A DNA stretch of 21,875 nt from Saccoglossus kowalevskii (taxonomy: Eukaryota > Hemichordata > Enteropneusta > Harrimaniidae). Below are positions 9,123 through 20,259 of the stretch, one piece after another (the stretch's first letter is position 1; every line of letters begins with the position of its first letter). The notes under the pieces are model-generated. The model saw only the letters and a list, made by a program, of their open reading frames with translations. It made no database searches and was not told where the DNA came from. A program made the translations under genes and the position numbers. The DNA lies in assembly GCF_000003605.2 (NCBI RefSeq), contig NW_003148770.1:81228-103102 (forward strand), in the 5' to 3' direction.

Positions 9123-12100
9123 TCTTAGGTATATATGTATGTATGGATGAATGCACTCTGAAAGTACATTGAATTTAAAAGGAGTTATTTCACTTTGTAA
9201 GACATGGCTGTTTTAATAAGTTAATGGAAAGCAAGACGCCAATATACAATCTCATTTATGTGATGAATATTATGAATTAGAAACACGTCTGATATTTTGC
9301 GCCACTATACAAGTAATGTTTCATTTAAGAACTAATTGATCGTTTCACATGCACATAAAGTCTATCGAAGTCTTATAAATATGTTGCTTGTATCCCGTCT
9401 GGTTTGTTCGAATTCGTGATATCGCACTGCGTTACAACGATATTGGGTTATTTTCATGGATATTTGATCTATTTTTATAGGAAAAGTAGTTGACCATATA
9501 TTTTTTATTTGAGGTTTTTTTAATCAACATCACGAAATAAAACCATATCGTAAAATTTAAGGAAATTCAAACTCTGTTTTATTAGAAGTCATATAACTTA
9601 TATTCCGAATGCTGTAATTATATCAGTTATGCCACGTGTTGTAAACACATTAGTCCATAGTTTCGCTCTGACAATCATTCAAATACACGAACAGTTGTAA
9701 TCCCTTTAAGAGAGTTCGAGTCTAGTTTAAATGTTGAACTTCCGAGCATGTTACTGCGCATACATGTGTAATGCTTTATGAGGAATACATTAAGCCCCAT
9801 TTAATATGCCCAAAAAGTATTAGACACTGGAAACTCATAAATACAATGTGTTGGATCCACATCATTAATAAGTTTTTTTCATTCCATATCACCTAGCGCA
9901 CCTGTCATCATGGTTACTATCCGTGCTGGCATTTAATATGTCTAAAGCCAAAGTTCTAGTAATTAATAAAAATGTGTGTAAACAATTTAAAATGGAAATA
10001 TAATGGTATATTAAGTTAAATGATTTTTTTTATTATAAGTACCTTGATGTTTCTCGATTTTAATGGGCATGATTTTTTCGTGCAAATATATGACATGGAT
10101 TTTCGTGACCCACCAAATGTGTCAGTCTTTTTTTAGAATATGGGAGTTTCCATTATTACTAAAGTGATAACTTCTACCTCATAATTGTTAACGTCAACGC
10201 GAAGTTACGGCCACTTTTCGTTTTAGAGAATAACGGGTCATCATGTCACATATCATCTTTTTTGCAAAACGGAACTGTGACACTCAAAACAAATACAAAT
10301 GAAATTTTTCGAAAAAAGCACGTCAAATGATTACTAAAAATGTATAGGGTGTATAGGTTTTTGCCACTTTTGATTCAATTACAGCCATCGACATTTTACT
10401 AGCAAGTTACAGAGAGAATAATATCCTTTTACCTTAAACACAGCAAAGCATTGTATGGAAATCTTGTAAATATTCCAAAATCTAAAAAAAAAAAACATCT
10501 AAAAAACTGTTACCATATGTTTTACATTATCGAAATATCAGAAGTTAGATCAAAGACAACCTGGATGGACAAGGTGAAAAGATATTGAGTAATTTAAGAG
10601 ATTGTGTGAGACAGTTGAGAAAATAGTGATTGATATAACTAGATGTGTAAACATGTTTGTTTTGCACTTTATACACTACCCTTACCTAAAGTGGCACTGT
10701 GACTGACGTATGATGGTACAGGTTTCTTTTTTTCTGACTGTAAGTTTGCTTATGAAGTTGAAATACTTATGTATTACATATTGATATACGATTGTTAAAA
10801 ACATTTTTCCTGCTCTTCTCTTTGGCTACGTGTAAAAAATGACGGGCAAAATGACGTGGAACGATCCGATGTCAGATAAAATATCACGTTTTATTATGTT
10901 TTTTCTCACTTAGCATTTTAGAAAGAAATACATTCCGGTACTTTACTCCAATTCTTATATTATGCAAACGTTCGTTAATTTACTTTCCTCAAAATTCATA
11001 ATATTCAGCGTTTAGCAGCATTTATATTCCACGCAATATCTTTGCGTAGAAATGTTTTTAGTAACATGTAGTGTTTTATTTAATTAATGAGTAAATCAAT
11101 TTCCACTTACTTGAATCAGATTTACTTGTGATAGATATTTGTGTAGAATCCTTCAAAGACGCCTTTGAAATCTATTCAGTTTTTCTAATTGATGCTGAGA
11201 TTCGCAAAATGATCACTATGTGACTTTGACCATAACATTTTGAAACATAACACCATATCTGTTGACACCTTTCTCATGAATTCTTCTATAACTGAACTGC
11301 ATAAACGTGATCCTTTGACATATACGCACGGATTTATAACCATTTTACCCATAGCTCTCCTCTTTCTTACTTCAGGCAATTTTCTTATTTCTCGTATTCT
11401 TGTTTCTTTGATGTTGAACGCCACACTAAAAATCACATGTGTGCGCACCATTACACCCATGTTTCATCAGTCGCTGCTCAATTTCGATTCATGCTTTGCA
11501 AGTTATCGAGCTCTATAAATAATTCACACATTAGATTCCTGATTATTACTTGAAAGAGAGTGGCGATGTTATCCAAATTAACAACTTCATTTACCACATG
11601 TTTTTTGAAAGCTTTATAAAAAAACTTCTCAATATACATCTATGACTGGTTATTATTCTGCGATAAAACATTGAAAAAAAATCATAAATTTATTCTCCCG
11701 TAAATGTAAATTTGACACGTGACTCTAACGTGATAGATTTGACGAGGGTTTTAAAGTCGATAACCAATGGAACCGCTATTGAACACGAATGAGTTGTTCA
11801 AAATATCTATGAATGATACAAGACCACTGTAAAAGTTATTGATCACATTGTTAATAATTACACACGAAATTAAATTAAAGCAAACTACTGTGGATGTTGC
11901 CAGTAATTTATAACAGTATCCATTGTTATGTAAATATATCAATCAGGGTCTAATCCATTCATTTGGCAAACATTACTGATCCTCAGATTTCAAAGACTAT
12001 TTACAAATAATCTATACTGAAAAGGGGTTAATTATTCACCGGGTTTTAATTTTGCTTATTTCGCTGACTGAAAAATACGCTAAACATAGAACACATTATA

Positions 12101-12250
12101 TGAATGATAAAACCGTGAATTTAAAACCCACTGAATATGCCTAAAATGCTAAATCAGTGAAATTTAAACCTAGTGAAAATTAGTCATTTTACAGAAGTTC
12201 AAGTACATCTGATAAGATATAATAAACAATACAACAGTTACTTCGAACAC
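9123..12250. other. AT-rich intergenic sequence, no gene seen
   Basis: Stops are dense on both strands. The one exception is 11185-11518, where a 92-codon plus frame (11240-11518) and a 91-codon minus frame (11185-11460) overlap. Neither shows a domain I recognise. The plus frame contains a pyrimidine-rich tract ending CTTACTTCAG at 11377 that resembles a splice acceptor. I see no supporting donor, so I do not call an exon. Two CACGTG boxes (9633-9638, 11716-11721) are present. Nothing else stands out. Confidence 0.5.
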
Positions 12251-12259
12251 GTTACGGGA

Positions 12260-12803
12260 TCTCGGCACGTGCCGAAATTTTCAATCCTTCATGTTTGGAG
12301 AGGGATTATAGTTAGGGGGGGGACCCATATCGGGATCCACTCGGCTCGTGTCCAAATCACGTCTTCATTTGTCGATCTGCTATTTGACCCAAACATGGAG
12401 AACGATACGTATATGGTAATATGATTTGTTGTGATGGTACTTATTACGAGTCAACGTGTGCATGAACGGCAAAGAAGATTCGAAAAAAAAATATGTTCAA
12501 GTCGACGAGACATTGCAAGAAAATACCGGTTGCAGAAGCACGTAAATATGCTTGGCTGACAACGGTTTGCGTTAATTTCTTTCATTAATACACCATCCGA
12601 TCATATATAGCTTCACTTCCCTCAGTCGTCATGTCATACTAATATGAATCAGTATATGTTCTCTTAAATTCACCACCGAGGGTATATTTCGGTTTGCGCC
12701 GAGCGTTCAGGCAGCAAATCTCGACGCGTGCCGAGTTTCGGTCCCTATCATCTATCGACCGTTCCACACAAGTCTCGGTTCCAAGTCTCGGCAAGTGCCG
12801 AGA
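12260..12803. repeat. Cluster of three related CTCGGCACGTGCCGAG palindromes
   Basis: The 14-bp perfect palindrome TCGGCACGTGCCGA lies at 12262-12275. A variant TCGACGCGTGCCGA is at 12721-12734, and TCTCGGCAAGTGCCGAGA is at 12786-12803, with the last two 65 bp apart. A short direct repeat CAAGTCTCGG (12769 and 12782) leads into the third. These are locally GC-rich in an AT-rich background. They could be binding sites for a dimeric factor (the first contains a CACGTG E-box) or short pieces of a dispersed palindromic repeat. Confidence 0.6.
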
Positions 12804-15582
12804 TCTCTAACGTGAACGCCACAATGTACTTTATTTTAAAACATACATTATGCAATAAACAATTACTTTTTAAACGCCCATTCGAGTAGCATACAGGCGA
12901 TTTCTTTTAATTAGCTCGTTTTCTTGTATTTAAATAAGACTACTTTATGACGACACACAGCATGCACGTTTGACAGAAGTGACTATGAAAAAAATATTTT
13001 GTTATATTATTTTAAAGGTATTAACTTAACTAATTCTATAAGTATCGAGAGTTAATGTCGCAGTGTGCGCCGCTAAATAGGGTTTACACAGGTTGACTTA
13101 TTGAAAGGAAGCAGGTTTACAAATAAGAATCATTTTAAAATTGCTCCTTGCATGACAATTTCAGGCAAACATATGCAAACAAGCGCCATGAGAACCATGG
13201 CAACAGTCAAATGACAATCGAGCGAGGACAGTGTAAGCACTGTCATGGTTGCCCTTTGGTTTAAAATAAGCCATGTTTGGTAATTACTCTAGCAGTCTTA
13301 GGTGCACCTGTGACTTTGGAATTACTTCTGTTGCCTGGTTTCTTACTTTGCTAGGAGCCATTTTTGGTCTTGAACTTTGTTGCTATGAAGAGTAATTCCT
13401 CTAATAGCTACGAACGGTGTTATACTGCGGATGGCTGAGGACAGTATCAGATCTAGATCATGTGATTAGGCCGGGAGTGTGTATTTATTTAATAGAAAAA
13501 CTCATCAGATACAAGGGATCTCCTTAACGAATCAAGGCTGTATTTTCTCAGTGGGAAAAATACATCTAGGACAAGTCACAGTGGAGATGTACCATCAAGT
13601 GTGGTGAAAAACGAAAACCAATCGATCATGCCAAATAATTTCTTCCTTACTCCCTCGAATATATTAGGAATCCCAAACCAGATTTGATGAATTGACGAAA
13701 ACTCAATTTGTGTCAGGCGAAATACAAAAAGTTATTACATGGATGAAATTGACAAGCAAAGAAGTCGTACAAAGACATGGCGTTGTAAGAAGTTAGAAAA
13801 TATGCTAGATTGAGGAGATAGCTTTGATGCAATTCACATTACAACAGATTTATTATGGATCTTCTACACTTGTTGTTAAAGAGAAGGTAAAGCAATCACA
13901 CATAGCCAAATGGCGGACATTCGTGGCTAATTACTTTATGTTATTTCCGACATGATATTAGTATATTAATTCATGGGATAATTCAGTTGATGGCCAGGAT
14001 GTATACACACATATGCTAAACTAGTATGCACTGAAGGCAACAGAAAAACCGACATATCTTTTGGATTATTCATTCAACAACAAAAAATTCAGAATTCCTT
14101 GCAACTCAAGTTCACGCAACCACAGTCACAGCAATTCTGTGTCACTTGGAGCCATCGCTGAGCCCTTTTCAACTCTTTTGCCCCCGCATTATCATTGGTT
14201 TAAGAAATGGAATCCAGCATTTACACTCTAATAGATTCCAGTATATTACCTTCTACTGTAGTCAATGTTAGAATTTCTACTGGTCCTTATCTAGACAAAT
14301 GTATCAGTAGTACCAGCATGTTGTGTCTCTAATGTTCACGTTTCTAAAATTTGCGATTTGTTGACACTATTCCATATTGTGACGTCAACGTGAAACTATG
14401 GTTACTGATATGGATAGAGTAAATTATTATTTTTAAACAGTTTGAGTGGCTACCTGTTGTTTGGTGACCCCTCGTTCAGATGATACAGCTATTTTCGTTT
14501 CCGCCACAACCAAATTTGCCACCACTTTTTTATTTTGATACCAGAAAAGAGGGCTAATTCTCACTTATTATTAGGATTATTACTCTATCGCTCCACTATT
14601 GATTTTAAGCATTTTATCAAAAAGTGTCAAATTTAAATAACTTTGCACTAACAACTGATGGAGCAATTAGTAATCAACATCTTGTTAGTGTTAATAAAAT
14701 ATATTATATAAATTATAACACAACCGTTTATTTTTGATAAGATATTCATATTTTAATAAAATCACAATTTTGTGCCATCTCAAATAAAAACAACAAGATG
14801 TTAACATTTCCATAGCTTGCTTGGAATTATGCTTGCATATTACTTTTGCATCACTACCCAAATTATATTTTGTATACACATTTACATGATAACATACAAG
14901 AAGTGTTTTGGGCCTTAATAGTATATGCACATAATTGCTGTATGTGTATAAAATTCCTTTCACGAGTTTTGACTTAATAAAGAATTAACAAATGTTACAT
15001 ATTATAATAAGTGTTCCTTGGGTAGTTTAAGATTTTAATTCGCTTTCATAGAGATGCATTGAATATCATTTATAATTGTATTAAACATCCTGAAAAACAT
15101 CTTTCAAAAACATTCTTAACATATGTCTGTGATCTATATTAGGGACATTTTCCTCCGACAAAGCTTTATGGGCCTAAACGTCAGTTCCGCCTAGAGCACA
15201 GTTAATCACTGATTGAACATATGCAGACGTATGCCATATTTGAAAATTCGAATTATCTGTATGTGTATTCATATTTTATTGCAAACCCGAGTTCGTTGTA
15301 CTGAATAAACTGGTATTGTTTTTTGTGTGTGTGCTGCGAATGGTTTGCCATCTACATAAAAAAGGAAAATTTTATTGACAAATGCAATGGGATGTATATG
15401 TCCGAAGGCAAAATGTCTTCAATGTCTGCATATTGACCGTATTATTATATTTCTCTAGGTACAACCTCTTGCTGTGCGTGTAGGCAGCCTCGATGCCTGT
15501 TTTTCTCAATACAATTTAGTGAGATAACCGTATTGCTTTGCCTTGCAAATTCTGAAAATCTCCGCAAACACGCGCTGTGTAA
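12804..15582. other. Intergenic sequence, no confident gene
   Basis: The stretch 13150-14350 is slightly richer in G+C and has fewer stops than its surroundings. A plus frame without any ATG is open from 14025 to 14228 (68 codons, rich in Asn, Ser and His), and another around 13530-13790 has only three stops. Neither resembles a protein I know, so they may be the residue of an old element or pure chance. Also present: the hairpin at 13227-13244, a third CRE at 14380-14387, and very AT-rich DNA from 14560 to 15130. Confidence 0.5.
13227..13244. repeat. Hairpin GACAGTG-TAAG-CACTGTC
   Basis: A perfect 7-bp stem with a 4-base loop. It lies between CCATGGCAAC (13195-13204) and CATGGTTGCC (13245-13254), which carry opposite-facing copies of GGCAAC/GTTGCC, the half-site bound by RFX-type factors. 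No transcript or terminator role can be shown. Confidence 0.55.
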
Positions 15583-15908
15583 TACAATATATTATTATAC
15601 CTCTGTCACCATAATGCCATAAGTCTAATTTCAGATATGGAACGATTACAAGCATAAGCGTCCTCTGATAATAAAAAACAAACATGGCAGCCCCCAGGGT
15701 TTGACTGTACCCCATACAAAGAAGTTCAATCAGTTCCAAACTTTTTGTAATTCGCCATTCCCATGATGTATCCTTGGGAGGAAAAGATGTATAATAATAA
15801 CTCAGACAGTACACCTCCGCATCGACCTCCGCTGCGCGTCGTCGATACTCCCGCTGTACTGTCTTCGTGCATACTTTTCGGTATCCTCGTAATAACCTCA
15901 TATTAATA
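15583..15908. repeat. Dispersed hairpin repeat, copy B
   Basis: This is the second copy of the repeat at 1694-2115, in the same orientation and about 85 bp shorter. The matching right end reads CTGTCTTCGTGCATACTT (15858-15875), then ATCCTCGTAATAACCTCATA. Its own hairpin is GACAGTACA (15805-15813) with TGTACTGTC (15855-15863), placed inside the position of the hairpin in copy A but made of different bases. A minus-strand frame of 145 codons (15506-15943) spans the whole repeat and starts MRLLRGYRKVCTKTV. Copy A reads MRLLRGCCKVCTKTV from the equivalent ATG and stays open for 36 codons. I recognise no protein family in it. Confidence 0.7.
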
Positions 15909-15909
15909 C

Positions 15910-17490
15910 TATCATTATCCATTCTTTTTCTATCATTATGCAAATCATTTCAGAAATGATTTGAATAAATGGAGAGCCTACCCTCCGTCGTGATCACATT
16001 CTTTCAAACAAAACTTAAAACTAGGCGAGACGTGTTACCTAATACGTCCTTATTATCTGTTAAATACAGATACTAGATTAAGTTAAAAAACACTTTGTAA
16101 TATTATTATTTGCAAAATAATGTATTAAACGAGTATAGTAATTAGTAAAATTAGAAACACGAGTTCAGTAAATCTGATATTATAGGGTCACAAGTATAAT
16201 ATCCTTTGTATCCCATATATCCGTTTCACAGCTTCTGAAGGCTCAAACATAACACAGTCAACGTAATTTGAATATACAAGCCGTCAAGAGCGTAATGGCT
16301 AATTTGCATAAACGATCATATGATTTGTTATTTGTTATGTCATCAACTTCCATAAATAGGTTCATTTGTCTGCCTCACATGTACTTACAAATATTAACCG
16401 TAGGTTTATTATTCTATTTATTGTGATAACTACAGTCGCCTGGTAATAATTGCCGTTTTTTTTTTCTGTCAAGGTTACCGCAAAGGATTCTGACACCTTT
16501 CTCCTGTTTAATTAAAACTGACTTTTGTCAAGAATTCAAAATGGCCGTCAATTTGCATAACAATAGACAGTTTACACCTAGCTGGATTTTCACAGGCTCA
16601 TAAATACGATTTGCTTACAGTGAAATCGTAATTACACATTTTCGTCATGTAAATTTAAAGATGGTCGCTAAGCATGCCCCTTGTCATATAAAGGGTCGTA
16701 ACCTAAGTTCTGATAAGGCTATGACAAAATGTTGGGAGTCCATCTTTAGGATATCATTGATGGAGCTGGGCACCAAAGACCAACAGTTTATTTAAAGACT
16801 AACATTCATTATTTTGGTATACTAAGGTATGCTAAATATGCAAATTAGGTATAGATGATCTGAATATGTTCAATTTTGCCAGACTTCATATGCAAACTAA
16901 AAGACCAAATATGCTTTGCTGTTGGTGATGTTGTGCACGGTAACCATGTAAGCTACATTTACATTGCAGCCATTTTGGAGTTATGCTAATTAGGAAAATA
17001 ACATGTGCATAAAAGATTAGCGTGATTCATATTCTGACTCAGAACACCCTTGGGACATTATATCAATCAAAATACTTTGCATAACGCCTATTTGAATATG
17101 TGACCAAATGGCAACCAGACTAAAAGCTTTTTAGGACAAAAATGTACAAAAAAATCAAGATTTTTGTCATCAAAAGCTGAATATTGACTGAATCAATGTT
17201 AGGTTCGATAATTCAGTTTCATTCTACACATTATGCCCTTTAATTTGATACATCATATATGGATATTTAGTATTTTAATGTCAATACCCAACAGCTGATT
17301 TACGAAAAGGACTCAAAATCTCATATATCTTCAAAAAGAATATTACAATTTGCATTCTGAATTAATCAATCACTTAGATGATTTTTTTACAAACTGCTGA
17401 GGAATAAGAACTTTTCGTCATTAACATCTGAATAATTAAAATCAAATATAGGATCAATCACAATCGTTGACCGTGTGCGACCGTTTGGGG
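15910..17490. other. AT-rich intergenic sequence with clustered octamers
   Basis: No open frame is worth noting. Perfect octamers (ATGCAAAT or ATTTGCAT) occur at 15938-15945, 16302-16309, 16551-16558, 16838-16845 and 17348-17355. The second and third share a wider context, AATGGC...AATTTGCATAA. They may derive from related old repeats rather than from regulation by POU factors. Confidence 0.55.
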
Positions 17491-17495
17491 TTAGT

Positions 17496-17534
17496 GCGTC
17501 TGTGTGTGTGTATGTATGTCTGTGTGTATGTTCC
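17496..17534 (+). repeat. GT/TATG-rich microsatellite
   Basis: The sequence runs GTGCGTCTGTGTGTGTGTAT, then GTATGTCTGTGTGTATG. It directly precedes the ~145-bp tandem units and probably forms the left edge of the same repeat family. Confidence 0.85.
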
Positions 17535-17539
17535 ACTGA

Positions 17540-18080
17540 TATTTCAAAAACCAATTACAGTGTATTAGATTTCAGTGAAACGTGGTAAATAGATGCTCTT
17601 GGATAATGCTAAAGCCTGGTTAGTCTTTAGATGAAATCCATGCATATTTGATACCTATTTTTCATATTAATTAGCCAATTTTAAGCTTTTTTACTTGTTT
17701 CTCACGTACCATTCAACGGATTTTAATAACATTTGGTACATAGATGGTCTAGGATAATGAGAAGATTTGATTAGTTTTTGATTGAAATTCGTACATACTA
17801 TTGGCCTAATTTGCAAATTAATTAGCCATTTTAAGTCACTTTTTTCTTTAACAAATTTCAATGAAACATGATACAAAAATGTTGTGGTAGAATGCACAGA
17901 CCGGGTCAGTTTGTGGTTGAAATACATGCATATTAATGACCTGATTGTGTATTTATTAGCCAATGTTTAGCTTCTCCACCAATTTATCAACAATTCATCA
18001 GATTTCAATGAAACTAAGTACATAGGTACTCTGGAATAAGCCATATATAATTTCAATGAAATCCACAGATCTAATAAACT
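17540..18080 (+). repeat. About 3.5 diverged ~145-bp tandem repeat units
   Basis: Anchors in register are ATTTCAGTGAAAC (17569), ATTTTAATAACAT (17720), ATTTCAATGAAAC (17855) and ATTTCAATGAAAC (18002), giving spacings of about 151, 135 and 147 bp. Each unit continues with a GGTACATAGATG-like stretch, GGATAATG, a TTGATTAGTTTTTG-like stretch, TGAAAT(C/T)C, and AATTAGCCA. The units are strongly diverged, so the array is old. A 90-codon minus frame (17691-17963) is an accident of the array. The type resembles repeats I have seen in marine invertebrate genomes, but I cannot name the family. Confidence 0.8.
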
Positions 18081-19212
18081 CAGAGTAGAAATTTATGTAT
18101 ATTAGTTGTATAAATGAGATATGAATAAGTGTAATATCTCATTAAATAATTTTTTTTTTAGTTATTGGAAATGTGCTTCTAATATGACAAATACAGTATT
18201 TCTTTCTTTTTAAGCTTTCTTTGATTATTATATCAGTCACATTTTACACATTGAACTGAATAGTTTGATGTAACAATTACACAATAGATAATACAAAAAT
18301 ATGAAATATATACATAACCTCAGCTCATAAAAATCACGAAATTTAAATGATTTGAAAACATAAATTGACACATTGTGTTACTTAGTTTTTATAGATTGAA
18401 GCAATCATCAGGAAACATGTTTCTTTCGTATATTAGATTCTGTACCGCTCGTGGAATTTTCTCGGACCTACAGTAGGAAACGACAATAATCTCCTATGGG
18501 ATGGTAACCCTTTTTAATGACAGTGAATACATTATCTTAAGTTTACGGAATTCTTGGTCCAAGTGACAGTAGTCAATTTTGTGCATATTAAAATTTGAAT
18601 ATACATAGACCATTTTATTCAAACTTGGCAGGAAAGAAAAACATATGACGTTTCATATACGAACAATTTCTTCTTTAAAATTACGTTCAAGATAGAATTA
18701 AAATAAACAAAAACAAATTCAACCTTGCAAGCGCTAATTTCTTTAAAAAACAGTGACAATGGAATAACATGTATGTTTATAGATAAAAGTCCACACACAC
18801 TATTTGGGGGTAATGTTTGGTAATTTTTTATAAGAATATATCGCGTCAGTAAATTATATTTTCAGCAAGTGCCATTTACATTAGTTATATAACCATACAA
18901 TCACAATAACAAATGGTTTGTGCTCTCTTGAAATTGACTATATATGAGATGTTTATTTTATGTTGATGTGAGGTATATTCCAAAGTCGTGGCGCACAATC
19001 GGCCACATATTACCAACCTAGACCCCGGCGCCACAATGCTATCGTTATATTGTGTGCAATCATAAATTATATAAATATTTATAATATTATTCTATTGGTC
19101 AATCAGTACCACGTGCGAATGTGATTGAGTTCAATGTACTAAAATAAAAAAGATGCGTGTGGGTGTTTGCTTAGTAATACGCACAATCTAGTCCTTGCCA
19201 TGGTATCACACA

Positions 19213-19256
19213 ATAATAGGGAACGCTTATAATTGTTAATTTAGAATCCCTATTAT
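19213..19256. repeat. 10-bp inverted repeat ATAATAGGGA / TCCCTATTAT
   Basis: The arms at 19213-19222 and 19247-19256 are exact reverse complements with 24 bases between them. The loop is AT-rich. There is no T-tract after it of the kind that would suggest a transcription end, and the context is eukaryotic. This is a local structure of unknown meaning. Confidence 0.65.
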
Positions 19257-19603
19257 GATTTATTATGAATCATTGAAGCTATATAGCAAATGGTATAGCG
19301 ATAAATCGCCCATGGTTTCTCTCGGCCCGTGGTGTGCCCATGGTGACACCCACGCCTTGTTAAGATATGTTGACACACAATGGGTTCCCGGAGATTAGAT
19401 GACGCGGTGTTTCAGTATAGTGGCGGAAATAGCTTTTTGATTAAAATATTTTGCAACAAAATGTGTTCATAAAGCCGATACTCTTATTTACGCGCCACTC
19501 TGACAACTGGCCTGCAACTTTGAAGTCATTCCATATCGATTTAGTCAATCTTTTATTGTCAACCTGTTATACACATTTAACAGTTCCTGAAATGAAAAAA
19601 AGA

Positions 19604-19622
19604 AAACAACAACAACAACAAC
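19604..19622 (+). repeat. (CAA)n microsatellite
   Basis: About six copies of CAA/ACA in a row. A second A/C-rich stretch follows at about 19645-19665. A short open frame runs through it and would encode a glutamine run, but I do not regard it as coding. Confidence 0.85.
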
Positions 19623-20259
19623 ACGAATGTCTACTACATCTTTAAACAAAAAAACAACAACACTTGCCAGTTGACTGACAGGTTGGTGTGGAACTTGGTT
19701 GCAAACAAGACAACAAATAAACATGGCACTTACGTTAGAATTTTCAACAATGACCACCTAAATCTAGACTGGAGGCTGCTTGAAGATGAATTTGAACTTA
19801 TTTAGTGTCATTATATCAATTATCACTTGAAATTAATAATAGACAACTCCAGATATATAAATTGTGTAAATTGTATAAAATTAAAACCAATTAATAATAT
19901 ATTTTTTGTAATTTAAATCAACTTATGGGTTATTACTTATACAGTAAATCTAATTTTATTTTAAAAAAATATATATATATCTGTATCAAACGTTATATAT
20001 TTTTCAATTGATAATGCACATTATCATGCAGTTAGTTGTAACCGTGGAACACTTTTATGGAGAGAAAACGAGTTTCTTTCTGGCATAGACATGGATATGA
20101 ATGATGTAGAATAATCACGGCTGGGACACCCGTGTTTTCTTTTTATTAGCAATAACTATGCGTACAATGTATGATTAATAAGTCCCGAATCCCTTCACCA
20201 CGCCATGGGTAGGATTTGTGGCTTTGCAAATTCGGAGTGCTAACTGCTTGTCTGTTAAA

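Noticed and set aside
9708..9726. tRNA-like GTTCGAGTCT (T-arm motif)
   Set aside because: No matching acceptor, D-arm or anticodon stem could be placed upstream.
10189..10210. Similarity of AACGTCAACGCGAAGTTAC to the region around 14380
   Set aside because: The match covers only about 20 bases with several mismatches and fades on both sides; not enough for a repeat call.
12260..12803. Spaced palindromes as a CRISPR array
   Set aside because: Spacing is irregular (about 446 and 52 bp between copies), units vary, and the context is eukaryotic.
14691..14963. 90-codon minus-strand open frame
   Set aside because: It lies in extremely AT-rich DNA and gives a Tyr/Leu/Ile/Asn-rich peptide of a kind expected by chance; no domain.
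17691..17963. 90-codon minus-strand open frame with an internal repeat
   Set aside because: It runs through the ~145-bp tandem units, so its repeated peptide reflects the DNA array, not a protein.
19451..19757. Open frames on both strands over the CAA repeat
   Set aside because: The Gln and Val runs are just translations of the microsatellite.
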